Shown piece after piece: positions 43,495 to 53,254 of a DNA stretch of 55,475 nucleotides. The first letter of the stretch is position 1; every line of letters begins with the position of its first letter. The notes below the pieces were generated by a model. That model was not told the origin of the DNA and did no database searches. It worked only from the letters and a program-made list of their open reading frames with translations. Source of the stretch: Acidobacteriota bacterium (GTDB lineage Bacteria > Acidobacteriota > Blastocatellia > Pyrinomonadales > Pyrinomonadaceae); NCBI GenBank assembly GCA_003222975.1, contig QHXN01000025.1, positions 1-55,475 of the forward strand, read 5' to 3'. The translations under genes were made by a program, and so were the position numbers.

Positions 43495-44526
43495 ATGAAA
43501 GCCGTCGTCTTCCAAGAGCACGGGGGGCCGGAGGTGCTCCGCTACGAGGAGCGGCCCGAACCGACGATCAGAGCGAACGAGGTGCTGGTTGAAGTGCGCG
43601 CGTGCGCCTTGAACCACCTGGACGTGTGGGCGCGCGCGGGATTGCCCGGCATCGAGATTCCCTTGCCGCACATTTTGGGCAACGACATCGCAGGCGTGGT
43701 GCGCGAGGTCGGCGAGGTGGTGGACTGGGTGAGGCCGGGCGAAGAGGTTCTGTTGCAGCCGGGCGTCAGTTGCGGCCACTGCCGCGAGTGCCTGCGCGGC
43801 GCGGACAATCTCTGCCCGCAGTACGACATCCTCGGCTACCGCCGCGACGGCGGCTACGCGGAGCTGGTCGCCGCGCCCGGCGTCAACGTCGTCCCGAAGC
43901 CGAAAGAGTTGAGTTGGGCCGAGGCCGCGGCGCTCCCGCTCACGCTGCTGACCGCGTGGCACATGCTCGTGACGCGCGCGAATGTTCAGCCGGGCGATGA
44001 CGTTCTGGTTCACGCGGCGGGCAGCGGCGTCGGCTCAATCGGGATTCAAGTCGCACGTCTGCGCGGCGCGCGCGTCATCGCGACCGCCAGCACCGAGGAG
44101 AAGCTTGAGAAGGCTCGCGCGCTCGGCGCTCATGATGTCGTCAACTACACGCGCGAGGACTGGCCGAAGGAGGTGAGGCGTCTGACGGCGAGGCAGGGCG
44201 TGGATGTCGTCTTCGAGCACACGGGCGCGGCGACGTGGCCCGGCTCGATAATGTCTTTGAAAAGGGACGGGCGGCTCGTCACCTGCGGCGCGACCGGCGG
44301 CTACGACGCGCACACAGACCTGCGGCAAATCTTTTACCGACACCTCAACCTGCTCGGCTCGATGATGGGGTCGAAGGCGGAGCTGCTCGACGCCTTGAAG
44401 TTCGTCGGGCGCGGCCAGATACGCGCCGTCGTTGACCGCACGCTCCCGCTCGCCGAGGCGCGGCGCGCACACGAACTCATGGGCGACCGCGCGCAGTTCG
44501 GGAAGCTCGTGCTTGAAATTCCGTGA
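43495..44526 (+). CDS. Zinc-binding dehydrogenase, quinone-oxidoreductase-like MDR enzyme
   Basis: 343 residues from ATG 43495. N-terminal GroES-like part with ALNHLDVWARAGLPGIEIP and GNDIAGVVREVGE. A CGHCRECLRGADNLC cluster resembles the structural zinc site of alcohol dehydrogenases. The Rossmann part has VLVHAAGSGVGSIGIQVARL and the NADPH-type loop VIATASTEEKL. It should catalyse NAD(P)H-dependent reduction or oxidation of a small carbonyl or alcohol; substrate unknown. It starts 20 bases after lipA and may share its transcript. A perfect 31-pair hairpin overlaps its stop. Confidence 0.9.
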   Translation: MKAVVFQEHGGPEVLRYEERPEPTIRANEVLVEVRACALNHLDVWARAGLPGIEIPLPHILGNDIAGVVREVGEVVDWVRPGEEVLLQPGVSCGHCRECLRGADNLCPQYDILGYRRDGGYAELVAAPGVNVVPKPKELSWAEAAALPLTLLTAWHMLVTRANVQPGDDVLVHAAGSGVGSIGIQVARLRGARVIATASTEEKLEKARALGAHDVVNYTREDWPKEVRRLTARQGVDVVFEHTGAATWPGSIMSLKRDGRLVTCGATGGYDAHTDLRQIFYRHLNLLGSMMGSKAELLDALKFVGRGQIRAVVDRTLPLAEARRAHELMGDRAQFGKLVLEIP

Positions 44527-44597
44527 ACCGTGAACCGCAAACCGTGACAAGAAAAAACAGCTTTCGTCTTGTCACGGTTTGCGGTTCACGGTTCACG
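44522..44597. terminator. Perfect 31-bp-stem inverted repeat, bidirectional terminator candidate
   Basis: 44522-44552 and 44567-44597 are exact reverse complements; the loop is 14 bases (AAAAACAGCTTTCG). The arms consist of CGTGAACC/CGCAAACC units. It spans the stop of the plus-strand dehydrogenase (44524-44526) and ends three bases before the stop of the convergent minus-strand gene. Confidence 0.7.
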
Positions 44598-44600
44598 CCT

Positions 44601-45398
44601 TCATTGTTTCTTGCGTGTGATGAGGCTGCGGCGGCGGGCGACGATGGGTTTGCGCTCGCCGAGCAGTTCGCGGTGGCGCGTGTTGAGTATGGAGACGAGG
44701 TTGTTGTGGTGCTTCATGCCGAGCAGTTTCGCGGCGCGCGAGACGACGCCGCCCGCGTCCCGAAGTGCCCGCTCGATGATGTCCGACTCGTAGCGCAGCA
44801 CGGCCTCGCGGAAGGAGAACTTGTCCCAGTCGGGGGGCGTCGCGCGCCCGTCGAGGAGGAGGAGCACGCGGCGCGCGCACTGCGACAGGCGGCGGAGCGT
44901 GTCCACATCCGACGACGAGGAGAGGAGCCGCGCGGCGCGCTCGTAGGTGGCGCACAACTCGTCCTTCGGCGTGCGTGCGCCCAGCTCTTCGACGGCGGCG
45001 AGCAGGGCGCGACCGGCCCGCTCGCCGTTGCCCGCGCGCTCGGCCACTTCCGCAGCGCGGAGCAGTGCGTCGCGCGCGTCGGCGTCGCGAGCGAGGCGCG
45101 CGAGCGCGACGCCCTGCGTCGTCAGAGACTCGGCCAGGAGCCACGGCTCGCCGCCGTCTTCGAGCGCGCGCGCGGCGCGGGCGGCCTCCCTCTCCGCCTC
45201 AAAAAGTTTCCCCTCGGCGAGCAGGGCGCACGCCCTCTCGCACGCGCGGGCTTCGGGGTCGTCTGTCAGTCGGTGCAGTTCGGGCGATGATTCCACGCAG
45301 GGGCAGTCTCCCTCAACGCGTTTGAAATTGCTTCGGGACGGGCGCGCGCCGGATTCAGGGCCGAAGCCGCGCGACGCACTCGACGGGCGGCCTGCCAT
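44601..45398 (-). CDS. TPR-like protein with C-terminal Fis-type helix-turn-helix
   Basis: 265 residues from ATG 45398. Residues about 55-180 are helical and alanine-rich with a TPR-like periodicity (ACALLAEGKLFEAEREAARA). The C-terminal 60 residues carry an HTH of the Fis type: RYESDIIERALRDAGGVVSR and AAKLLGMKHHNNLVSIL, and a basic tail (RRRSLITRKKQ). This is a DNA-binding regulator, perhaps activated by protein partners through the repeats. It is divergent from dxs; the 219 bases between hold both promoters and could contain its operator. Target genes are unknown. Confidence 0.8.
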   Translation of the reverse strand: MAGRPSSASRGFGPESGARPSRSNFKRVEGDCPCVESSPELHRLTDDPEARACERACALLAEGKLFEAEREAARAARALEDGGEPWLLAESLTTQGVALARLARDADARDALLRAAEVAERAGNGERAGRALLAAVEELGARTPKDELCATYERAARLLSSSSDVDTLRRLSQCARRVLLLLDGRATPPDWDKFSFREAVLRYESDIIERALRDAGGVVSRAAKLLGMKHHNNLVSILNTRHRELLGERKPIVARRRSLITRKKQ

Positions 45399-45617
45399 GT
45401 GACGCAAAGTTTCGGACGCGTTCGTCTGCCGCGGCGGGCGCGGGCGGCCAGGTTGTCGGATGTTTACATACGCGCGCGGGAGAGGCCGGAGTGCCCGGCG
45501 GCGTCCTTTCGATGGGCAAAGATTAACCCGCAGCGCGGCGTAAAAGCAACAGATTTCCTCAAAAGGGTCTCTTAACCGATGGTAAAACCGGGCACGCCAC
45601 GTTAAAATGAGCGCCCG

Positions 45618-47552
45618 ATGAAACTCCTGGAGCAGATCAACTCGCCCGCCGACCTGCGCCGCCTGCGCCCCGAACAGTTGCAGGAGGCCGCCAACGAAAT
45701 CCGCCAGTACATTCTGGAAACCATGTCGCGCGTGGGCGGCCACACCGGCGCTTCTTTGGGCGCGGTCGAGCTGGCCGTCGCCCTGCACTACGCCTTCGAC
45801 ACGCCGCGCGACCGCCTCGTCTGGGACGTGGGCCACCAGGCTTATGCGCACAAAATCCTGACGGGCCGCAGGGAACTCCTGCCGACGGTCAAGCAGTACG
45901 GCGGCATCTCCGGCTTCCTGCGGCGCGACGAGTCGGAGTTCGACACGTTCGGCGCGGGCCACGCCTCGACCTCTCTGTCGGCGGCGCTCGGCATGGCCGT
46001 CGCCCGCGACGAGAAGGGCGAAGACCACCACGTCGTCGCCGTCATCGGCGACTCAAGCTTAGCGGGCGGCATGGCGATGGAGGCCGTCAACCAGGCCGGG
46101 CATTTGAAGACGCGCCTCATCGTCTTACTCAACGACAACGAGATGTCCATCGCCCCGGCGGTCGGCGCGCTCACGGGCTACCTGAACCGCATCCGCGAGG
46201 CGCAAGGCTACCACCGCTTCAAGGACGAAGTGGGCGAGACCTTGCGCGAGATTCCGTCGTTCGGCGAACGTCTTTATCAGGCGGCAAAGACGGTCAAGGA
46301 CGCCATCGCGGCGGCGGTTCTGCCCGGCGCGCTCGTCAACGAACTCGGCTTCAAGTACATCGGCTACGTTGACGGCCATAACCCGCGCGCGTTAGTGCGT
46401 GCGCTCGAAGAGGCCAAGCAGATCAAGGACGGCCCCGTCATCGTCCACGCGCTCACGCAGAAGGGCAAGGGGTATCCGGCGCGCGAGCGGAACTATTACG
46501 CGTGGCACGCCACCGGCCCGTTCGACCTCAAGACCGGCGAGGCCGTCAAGGCCGCGAAGCCCTCGCACCCGCAGTACACGGCAGTCTTCGGCCAGACCAT
46601 GTGCGAGCTGATGGCGAGGGATGAGAAGATCGTCGCGCTCACCGCCGCGATGCCCGACGGCACAGGGATAGACAAGGTGCTCGAAAAATTCCCTGCGCGC
46701 GCGTTTGATGTCGGCATCGCCGAGCAGCACTGCGTCACGTTCGCCGCGGGGATGTCAACCGAGGGACTGAAGCCCGTCTGCGCCATCTACTCGACCTTCC
46801 TTCAGCGCGCCTTCGACCAGATCGTCCACGACGTGTGCATCCAGAACCTGAACGTCAAGTTCTGCATGGATCGCGCCGGCATCGTCGGCGCTGACGGCCC
46901 CACGCACCACGGCCTTTTGGACATCGCCTACCTGCGCGCCGTCCCGAACATGATCGCGATGGCCCCGAAGGACGAGGGCGAGATGCGCGACATGCTCTAC
47001 ACGATGATCGAGCACGTCGGCCCGGCGGCCATGCGCTACCCGCGCGGCAGCGGCACGGGCGCGGACATTAAACGCGAGCCGCAGTTGTTGGAGATAGGCA
47101 AGGCGGAGCTTTTGCGCGACGGAGGCGAGGTCGCCATCGTCGCCTACGGCACGATGGCTCACCCCTCTTTGCAGGCCGCCGAAGCGTTGGCGAAAGAAGG
47201 CATCGAGGCGACGGTCGTCAACGCGCGCTTCGTCAAGCCGCTCGACGCGGGGCTGCTCTTGGCGCTCGCGCGCACGAAGCGTCTGATCGTGACCGTGGAG
47301 GAGGCTTATCTCGCGGGCGGCTTCGGCTCCGCGGTGACGGAGCTTCTGGAAGAGAACGGCCTGCTCGAACGCCTGCGCGTCGTCCGCATGGGCGTGCCCG
47401 ACCGCGTCATCACGCACGGCGACCCGAAGCTCCTGCTCGCCAAGTACGGCCTCGACGCCGACGGCATCTACACGCGCGTCCGCGAGAGCTGGGAGGTGCT
47501 CGAAGAGCGGCGCGCGGGCAGTCGCGCGCGCGACGCACAGGTCAAGGGCTGA
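45618..47552 (+). CDS. dxs: 1-Deoxy-D-xylulose-5-phosphate synthase
   Basis: 644 residues from ATG 45618. First enzyme of the MEP isoprenoid pathway: condenses pyruvate and glyceraldehyde 3-phosphate with thiamine diphosphate. Motifs: [15 protein letters not shown] (H42), [15 protein letters not shown] (H73), [15 protein letters not shown] for metal/ThDP binding, [16 protein letters not shown] with the catalytic glutamate, and [15 protein letters not shown]. The last 15 residues are basic and variable. Length is standard. Supplies precursors for quinones and polyprenyl carriers, including the UbiA substrate upstream in this window. It appears monocistronic, with a divergent regulator to its left. 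Confidence 0.97.
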   Translation: MKLLEQINSPADLRRLRPEQLQEAANEIRQYILETMSRVGGHTGASLGAVELAVALHYAFDTPRDRLVWDVGHQAYAHKILTGRRELLPTVKQYGGISGFLRRDESEFDTFGAGHASTSLSAALGMAVARDEKGEDHHVVAVIGDSSLAGGMAMEAVNQAGHLKTRLIVLLNDNEMSIAPAVGALTGYLNRIREAQGYHRFKDEVGETLREIPSFGERLYQAAKTVKDAIAAAVLPGALVNELGFKYIGYVDGHNPRALVRALEEAKQIKDGPVIVHALTQKGKGYPARERNYYAWHATGPFDLKTGEAVKAAKPSHPQYTAVFGQTMCELMARDEKIVALTAAMPDGTGIDKVLEKFPARAFDVGIAEQHCVTFAAGMSTEGLKPVCAIYSTFLQRAFDQIVHDVCIQNLNVKFCMDRAGIVGADGPTHHGLLDIAYLRAVPNMIAMAPKDEGEMRDMLYTMIEHVGPAAMRYPRGSGTGADIKREPQLLEIGKAELLRDGGEVAIVAYGTMAHPSLQAAEALAKEGIEATVVNARFVKPLDAGLLLALARTKRLIVTVEEAYLAGGFGSAVTELLEENGLLERLRVVRMGVPDRVITHGDPKLLLAKYGLDADGIYTRVRESWEVLEERRAGSRARDAQVKG

Positions 47553-47656
47553 AGGCCGCGGCGTCTTCCGTCAACTCTCCGTTTCGCGGGACGGGTGTCA
47601 AGGCACTCGTTCCGCGAGTTGCTTTTGGAGTCTGCTTGCATGCAACGAAGACGACG

Positions 47657-48664
47657 ATGAGGGCCTGCCTTTTAAGAACGCCCGCGCCCGTCGGCGCGCG
47701 ACCGCTCGAACTCGCGGACGTGGACGCGCCTGAGCCGTGCGAGGGCGAGCTTCTGTTGAAGGTGAGCGCGTGCGGCGTCTGCCGCACAGACCTGCACGTC
47801 GTCGAGGGCGAGCTGCCGGTGAGGCGCTCGCCCGTCATCCCCGGCCACCAAGTCGTCGGGCGCGTGGCGGCGACGGGCGCGGGCGCGGAAGGCTTCAAAG
47901 TGGGAGACCGCGTCGGCCTCGCGTGGCTGAACGAGACGTGCGGCGTGTGCCGCTTCTGCCGCACGGGGCGCGAGAATCTTTGCGAGCGCGCCGAGTTCAC
48001 GGGCTGGACGCGCGACGGCGGCTACGCCGAGTTCGTCGCCGCGCCCGCGCGGTTCGTCTATCGTCTGCCCGAAGGCTTCGACGACGTGCAGGCCGCGCCG
48101 CTCCTGTGCGCCGGCATCATCGGCTACCGCGCCCTGCGTCTGACGGGCTTGCGGGAGTGGAAGGGCGCGCGTCTCGGCATCTACGGCTTCGGCGCGGCGG
48201 GGCACGTCTGCATTCAGATCGCGCGCTCGCGCGGCGCTGAAGTTTACGTCTTGACGCGCGACCGCGAACGCCACAGGGCGCTCGCCGCCGAACTCGGCGC
48301 GACCTGGACGGGCGGCGCGAGCGACGACCCGCCGGTGAAATTAGACGCCGCCATCATCTTCGCGCCCGCGGGCGAACTCGTGCCGGTCGCCCTGAAGTCG
48401 CTCGACCGAGGCGGCGCGCTCGTCACGGGCGGGATACACATGAGCGACATCCCTTCGTTCCCCTACCAACTCATCTACGGCGAGCGCGTGGTGCGCAGCG
48501 TCGCCAACAACACGCGGCGCGACGGACGTGAGTTTCTCGCGGAGGCCGCGCGCGTCCCCGTCCGCACGCACGTCCAGACCTTCACGCTCGACGAAGCGGG
48601 CGACGCGCTCATCTCACTCAAGCACGACGCCGTGCGCGGCGCTGCCGTGCTCATCGTCTCGTGA
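47657..48664 (+). CDS. Zinc-dependent alcohol dehydrogenase
   Basis: 335 residues from ATG 47657. Catalytic zinc site: [15 protein letters not shown] and [10 protein letters not shown]. Structural zinc: [15 protein letters not shown] (four cysteines). Coenzyme-binding fold: [17 protein letters not shown]. It resembles the AdhA/AdhP group that oxidises primary alcohols with NAD(P). It follows dxs by 104 bases, so weak co-transcription is possible, but no functional link is evident. It ends 21 bases from the convergent DUF983 gene. Confidence 0.9.
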   Translation: MRACLLRTPAPVGARPLELADVDAPEPCEGELLLKVSACGVCRTDLHVVEGELPVRRSPVIPGHQVVGRVAATGAGAEGFKVGDRVGLAWLNETCGVCRFCRTGRENLCERAEFTGWTRDGGYAEFVAAPARFVYRLPEGFDDVQAAPLLCAGIIGYRALRLTGLREWKGARLGIYGFGAAGHVCIQIARSRGAEVYVLTRDRERHRALAAELGATWTGGASDDPPVKLDAAIIFAPAGELVPVALKSLDRGGALVTGGIHMSDIPSFPYQLIYGERVVRSVANNTRRDGREFLAEAARVPVRTHVQTFTLDEAGDALISLKHDAVRGAAVLIVS

Positions 48665-48685
48665 ACGCCGGGGCGTCTCCGCGCC

Positions 48686-49072
48686 TCAGTCGTCTCCTGA
48701 GTGTTTCGGAAGCCGTTCGATGAGGTGGTCGGCTGCGAGCCAGAGGCTCCAACTGTGATGGTAGAAAGCGACGGGGAAGAGAAGCGCCACGGCGAAGAGC
48801 AGCGTCAGCGTCAGCGAGTCGCGCCCGCCGAGCGCGAGCAGGAGGACGGCGTATGCGACGAGCACCGCCGCCTCCGTCGTCACCACGTTGATCATGAGCG
48901 CGCCGACGAAGAACCCCTCCTCGCGCTGGAACAGTGCGCCGCACGCGGGGCAGTGGTGTCTGACCCTGAAGGGCCTCCGAAAGACGGACGACAGGCCGCA
49001 CACCGGGCAGCGCAGCTTCAGGCCGCGCAGCAGCGTTGCGGACACCTGGCGGCCATCCAGCACGGCGCTCAC
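48686..49072 (-). CDS. DUF983 membrane protein with zinc-ribbon-like cysteines
   Basis: 128 residues from GTG 49072, whose GTGA overlaps the upstream gene's TGA (an earlier in-frame GTG at 49102 would need 34 bases of overlap). CPVCG and CPACG form a zinc ribbon near the N-terminus (GLKLRCPVCGLSSVFRRPF). Two hydrophobic helices follow (ALMINVVTTEAAVLVAYAVL and the TLTLLFAVALLFPVAF pair). The family is widespread and unexplained; a role at the cytochrome oxidase locus has been suggested for some members. It is translationally coupled to the preceding unknown gene. Confidence 0.85.
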   Translation of the reverse strand: MSAVLDGRQVSATLLRGLKLRCPVCGLSSVFRRPFRVRHHCPACGALFQREEGFFVGALMINVVTTEAAVLVAYAVLLLALGGRDSLTLTLLFAVALLFPVAFYHHSWSLWLAADHLIERLPKHSGDD

Positions 49073-49791
49073 TCCTCGTACTCGTCCGAACCCTGAATCC
49101 ACATGAACGACTGTATGTCTATCATGTCCCGCGGGCGCAGGTCTCGCTGGTCGCGGCGGACGGCCTCGGCGAACTCAAGGAGGCTCGCGTAAGTCTCCCA
49201 CGACGGTCGAGACTTGTAGCGGAAGTCGAACTCGTACTCGCGCGCGGCGGCGCGCGTGACGTTCGGCTTGAGGAAGATGTGCATACGGGGCTGCGCGATG
49301 AAGCCGAAGACCGTCACCAGCGGCCATGTCAGCACGCGCGTCTGCCTGCGCGGAAGCTGTGCGACCACTTCGACCCAGCGCTCGAACCTGCGCTCGACCT
49401 GTCCCGCGCCGTGGAGAAATTCGTACAGCCCCTCGGCGAAGGCGCGCGCCCCCTCCTCACACTTGACGGCGTCGCGCAGCGCCATCTTCTCGAAGGAGAA
49501 GATCATGCTGTAGCGCGAGCGCTGCTCGACGCGCACGGCGCGGGCGGCGACCTCGGCGAACTCGCGCCCGCGCAGGAGCCGTCGGAACTCCTCGCGCGAA
49601 AGCGACTCCTCCCAGCGCTCGTGCGTCTCCCACTTGTAGTCGCGCTCCCAGGCGATGTAAGTCTCGTCGCTAAACCCTCCGGGGAAGAACCGTAGAAACT
49701 TCCGGCGGCAGCGCTCGGCACCCGCCGTGCGTCCCTCACGCCTTGCGGGCTTCGACGCGCCGCGCGCCGCGACGGGCTTGCTCGCGCTCAT
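49069..49791 (-). CDS. Conserved hypothetical protein
   Basis: 240 residues from ATG 49791 (basic start SKPVAARGASKPARREGR); the frame is open further upstream but with no better start. Conserved-looking core: RKFLRFFPGGFSDETYIAWE, HERWEESLSREEFRRLL, SMIFSFEKMALRDAV and the PWP-like stretch TRVLTWPLVTVFGFIAQPRM. No motif known to me. Acidic ending DEYEE. No signal peptide, so it is probably cytoplasmic. Coupled to the DUF983 gene by a four-base overlap. Confidence 0.7.
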   Translation of the reverse strand: MSASKPVAARGASKPARREGRTAGAERCRRKFLRFFPGGFSDETYIAWERDYKWETHERWEESLSREEFRRLLRGREFAEVAARAVRVEQRSRYSMIFSFEKMALRDAVKCEEGARAFAEGLYEFLHGAGQVERRFERWVEVVAQLPRRQTRVLTWPLVTVFGFIAQPRMHIFLKPNVTRAAAREYEFDFRYKSRPSWETYASLLEFAEAVRRDQRDLRPRDMIDIQSFMWIQGSDEYEE

Positions 49792-49950
49792 GTCGTCTGA
49801 CCTCCTCGTTCGGCGGGTGGCGATGCCGCCCGCTGCCGTGCACGCCCGGCGTGTGGTCGCCGAGCCGATACGCATGCGCTCCCAGGTAAGCATATCGTCG
49901 TCGGCGTCGCCGCGTAATCAGGCTTTCGCCGGATGTTATACTCGATTTGT

Positions 49951-50838
49951 ATGGCCGAAGACCTCTCAAAGTATCACGCGCCCGTCACAGAACTCTTCCG
50001 CGTGCCCGCGTCGGCGGAGGAGCGTGAGCAGTGCCGCCTGAGTAAAGAGCAGGTGGAGTTTTACGAGGAGAACGGATACCTGGCGGGCGTGCGGATGCTG
50101 ACGGGCGAGCAGGTCGAGCGTTTGCGCGCGGAGCTGCGCGAGTTGATGAGGCCGGGGCAGGCGCGGAGCGAGCTGTGGTACGAGTTTCACTCGAACGAGT
50201 CGCGCGACCCCGCGCGCGTTCTCTTTCACGCGTTGGGCGCGTGGAGAATCGCGCCGGGCTTCCACGACCTGCTGTGGAACCCGCGCTTCACGGTCGCGGC
50301 GTCGCAACTCCTGGGCGGCACGGTGCGCTTCTGGCACGACCAATTGTTCTGCAAGCCCGCCCGCCACGGCGGAGTCGTCGCGTGGCACCAGGACTACTCT
50401 TACTGGACGCGCACGACGCCGCTCGCGCACCTCACCTGCTGGATCGGACTCGACGACTCGACGCGCGAGAACGGCTGCCTGTGTTACGTGCCGGGCAGCC
50501 ACCGCTGGCCCGACCTCCCCGTCACGGGCCTCGCCGGCGACATGGACTCGATTCAGGCGGTGCTCACCGAAGAGCAGAAAGGTTTGTTCAGGCCCGTGGC
50601 GATAGAACTCAAGTCGGGCGAGTGCTCGTTCCACCACCCGCGCATGATCCACGGCTCATTCGCCAACTCGACCGACCGCCCCCGCCGCGCCACCGTCATC
50701 AACGTCTTCCGCGATGGCGTGCTATCGAACTCCGACGCGCCGCCCCTCGAAGGCGTGCCCGTCATCCCCAAAGGCGAGCCGATGGGCGGGCAGTTCTTTC
50801 CCCTGCTCTACGACCCGAACCGGATAAAGCAAAAGTAA
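49951..50838 (+). CDS. Phytanoyl-CoA dioxygenase (PhyH) family protein
   Basis: 295 residues from ATG 49951. A 2-oxoglutarate/Fe(II)-dependent oxygenase of the double-stranded beta-helix type. The metal triad is WHQDYSYW (H146, D148) and the late histidine in [10 protein letters not shown]; the arginine of RPRRATVIN would bind 2-oxoglutarate. Other family stretches: [20 protein letters not shown] and HHPRM. The substrate is unknown; related proteins hydroxylate small lipids or secondary metabolites. Transcribed divergently from the conserved hypothetical gene; the 159-base gap holds no gene. Confidence 0.88.
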   Translation: MAEDLSKYHAPVTELFRVPASAEEREQCRLSKEQVEFYEENGYLAGVRMLTGEQVERLRAELRELMRPGQARSELWYEFHSNESRDPARVLFHALGAWRIAPGFHDLLWNPRFTVAASQLLGGTVRFWHDQLFCKPARHGGVVAWHQDYSYWTRTTPLAHLTCWIGLDDSTRENGCLCYVPGSHRWPDLPVTGLAGDMDSIQAVLTEEQKGLFRPVAIELKSGECSFHHPRMIHGSFANSTDRPRRATVINVFRDGVLSNSDAPPLEGVPVIPKGEPMGGQFFPLLYDPNRIKQK

Positions 50839-50934
50839 GACCACGGCCTCGGCTTGAGGTCCGCCGCGAATCTTCCGGCACAGCCTTGCCGACACGGAAG
50901 AGATGTGGCTCGCGGCCAAGGGTCTTGGGCCGCG

Positions 50935-51714
50935 TTATTTTGTTGCCGGCGGGGGCGTCGCCGGCTTCGCGCACGGCGCGACGGTTGCGCGGTTGATGCG
51001 GACGGGGTGCTTGGGCTTCTCGCCGTCGGCCTCCGCGTTGTTGATCGCGTCCACGACCTCCATGCCGCGCGCGACGCGACCGAAGGCGGCGAACGTGCCG
51101 TCGAGGTGCGGCCCGTCGCCGACGAGGATGAAGAAGTGCGTGGTGGCGCTGTTGGGCTGTTCGGAGCGCGCCATCGAGAGTATGCCGCGCACATGCTTGA
51201 CGGCGTTCGGCTCGTCGGGCACGGTGCGCGCCACGCGCTTGAGTAGTTCCGGCGTCAGCTTCTCGCGCGTCGCGAGGTTCCCGCCCTGGATGATGAACCC
51301 ACGAACTACGCGGCTGAAGGTCGTGGTGTCGAAAGCGCCGGTCGAGGCGAGGTTGAGGAAGTTGCGGGCGGTTTCGGGCGCGGCCTCGGCGAGCATCTCG
51401 ACGACGACCTGGCCGGCCTCTGTGTCGAGCGTCACGCACTGCTTCGACATCTGCTCGACCGTGGCCTTGTCGAAAGGCTCAGCCGCCGCCGTCTCCGCTT
51501 CGGGCCGCGCGTTCTTCTTCGCGGGCGGCGCTTCCTGCTTAACTTGCGCCGCGGGCTGTTGTGTGGCGGACTGCTGCGCGCGCGCAACCGCCGAGAGGCA
51601 GGCCGCGCAGAGCAGCAGCAGGAGCAGCAGACCTGCCGCGGAGTCCGACCCCCGCCCCGCGCGTTGCGGGCGCGACTTAATCAATCTGCCGCGAGTTCTG
51701 TAACGGCGTCTCAT
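50935..51714 (-). CDS. Cyclophilin-type peptidyl-prolyl isomerase, exported
   Basis: 259 residues from ATG 51714 (RRRYRTRGRLI). A membrane/signal stretch AGLLLLLLLCAACLSAVARA follows, then a proline/lysine-rich linker (KQEAPPAKKNARPE). The cyclophilin core covers about residues 95-245: VTLDTEAGQVVVEMLAEAA, TFSRVVRGFIIQGGN, FFILVGDGPHLDGTFAAFG. It assists protein folding outside the cytoplasm. It follows the GT-C-like gene by 59 bases on the same strand. Confidence 0.9.
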   Translation of the reverse strand: MRRRYRTRGRLIKSRPQRAGRGSDSAAGLLLLLLLCAACLSAVARAQQSATQQPAAQVKQEAPPAKKNARPEAETAAAEPFDKATVEQMSKQCVTLDTEAGQVVVEMLAEAAPETARNFLNLASTGAFDTTTFSRVVRGFIIQGGNLATREKLTPELLKRVARTVPDEPNAVKHVRGILSMARSEQPNSATTHFFILVGDGPHLDGTFAAFGRVARGMEVVDAINNAEADGEKPKHPVRINRATVAPCAKPATPPPATK

Positions 51715-51773
51715 GATTTTGCTCTCCGCTTGTAGAAAGGGTGTCGGGGAACTCATAAGGGCGACGGGGAAAC

Positions 51774-53240
51774 TCATTCAGCCCTCACCGAGTTGATTCC
51801 GTAATAGCGGGCCACGCATTTGTTCTTCACGTTCCCCGCGTCCCGCTCTATTTGCAGCTCGTTTCTCGCGGCCCCGAAACGAGTTTCCACGTCGTCGGCG
51901 GGGGCGACCGTCATATCCATGACCCCGCGCTCCCTGGCCGCGCGCAGACTCCGATCCATCTCGTCCCAGCGGGCGGCGGCGGCCTTTGCCCCGGCGGCGA
52001 GGGCGAGAGTCCGGCGGGCGGCGGCCACGGGCGGCAGCAACAGCAAAGTTACGACCGCGACGGTCGCGGCGGTTAGCGTCCACGAGGAGAGTCGCCAGCG
52101 AGTGCGAAGACGCCCGGACAAGATTACACCCGCGAGGCAGCCCCAGCAGACGGCCACACAGACAAGTACGAACTGCGGGATGATGCGCGCCCGCTCCGGC
52201 AGAAAGCCGGACGTGCCATAGACGGAGGGCACGGTGCACAAAAAAATCAGGGCGAATCCTATCAAGGGCGGGAGCAGGAGGAGTCGCACCCACCTTCTGA
52301 GATTGAGTCCGCAGCTTCGTTCAGGATGTTCGTGTTGAAGATAAAAACTGAGCAGGGCGGGGAGGGCCACTGACATTAGCGTGGTGAGCGGCGAGAGGTA
52401 GGTCGTGTAAGCGATGAAGCCCGCGCTGTCGTAGAGCGAGATTGCCGTCAGTTTCAACAGGTTCGGCGGCGCGGGGAAGTAACCCATCCTGACGGCGTTG
52501 CCGGGCGCGAGTACGACGACGCACGCGGCCAGCAGCGCGCCCACGAGCCCGGCGAAGACGAGCGGCAGCGTCGCGCGCCTGAACGTGTCCGGGGCGTATT
52601 TGTAGCACGCGACCGAAGCCAGCAACAACGCGCCCGCTTGGAGCAGCGCGTAGCTTTCCGAAAAGCCGCCGGCGATGAATGCCAGCAGGCCGCCCGCCAG
52701 CAGTTCCGGCGTCGCCGCGCGGCCCTTCAGACGACGTTTGAGGCCGCGGCAGGCGACGGCCACGTAGAACGTGAACAGGATGAGCGGCGGGATGTAGGTC
52801 AGCATCCCGCTCTGCCAGTAGAGGGACTGTGCGATGTTGTGCGCGCCGTTGAGCGTCGCGAAGACTACGAGTTCGCCCAGGGCGAGCGAGGTCAGCAAGG
52901 GGCGGGGCCACCCGATCAAAAGCGCGATCCGGTAAACCGACCAGACGGCCCCGACCAGCCAGCACGCCAGGGCCGACGCGGGCAGGAAGGGCACGACCGC
53001 CGGCCCGACCGACTCGGCGGCGGCCAGGACGAACGAGAACGAGAACCTCCCCGTCCACCCCGCGTACCAACCGAGCTGGGCTTTTACGAAGCCCGACTTG
53101 TGTAAGGCCGCCGCGGTGCAGTAGTCGTCGGCCATGTAGCGCGCGTAGAGGCCGATGTACGCGAGCGCGAGCAGGGCGGCTGAGAGCGCGACGACGACCA
53201 GGGCAGCTACGAGATCGTCGCACGCGGGGCGTCGAGTCAT
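51774..53240 (-). CDS. DUF6056-like polytopic membrane protein (GT-C-like)
   Basis: 488 residues from ATG 53240, with about 11 hydrophobic helices. Early loop ARYMADDYCTAAALHKSGFV contains an acidic pair as in GT-C glycosyltransferases; GWYAGWTGRFSFSFVL and APGNAVRMGYFP are family-type loops. The C-terminus is a soluble helical segment (ARWDEMDRSLRAARERGVMD). Probably uses a polyprenyl-linked donor to modify a surface glycan or protein; no activity is shown. It heads a two-gene unit with the cyclophilin. Confidence 0.78.
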   Translation of the reverse strand: MTRRPACDDLVAALVVVALSAALLALAYIGLYARYMADDYCTAAALHKSGFVKAQLGWYAGWTGRFSFSFVLAAAESVGPAVVPFLPASALACWLVGAVWSVYRIALLIGWPRPLLTSLALGELVVFATLNGAHNIAQSLYWQSGMLTYIPPLILFTFYVAVACRGLKRRLKGRAATPELLAGGLLAFIAGGFSESYALLQAGALLLASVACYKYAPDTFRRATLPLVFAGLVGALLAACVVVLAPGNAVRMGYFPAPPNLLKLTAISLYDSAGFIAYTTYLSPLTTLMSVALPALLSFYLQHEHPERSCGLNLRRWVRLLLLPPLIGFALIFLCTVPSVYGTSGFLPERARIIPQFVLVCVAVCWGCLAGVILSGRLRTRWRLSSWTLTAATVAVVTLLLLPPVAAARRTLALAAGAKAAAARWDEMDRSLRAARERGVMDMTVAPADDVETRFGAARNELQIERDAGNVKNKCVARYYGINSVRAE

Positions 53241-53254
53241 AATCCGTTAGAGGG

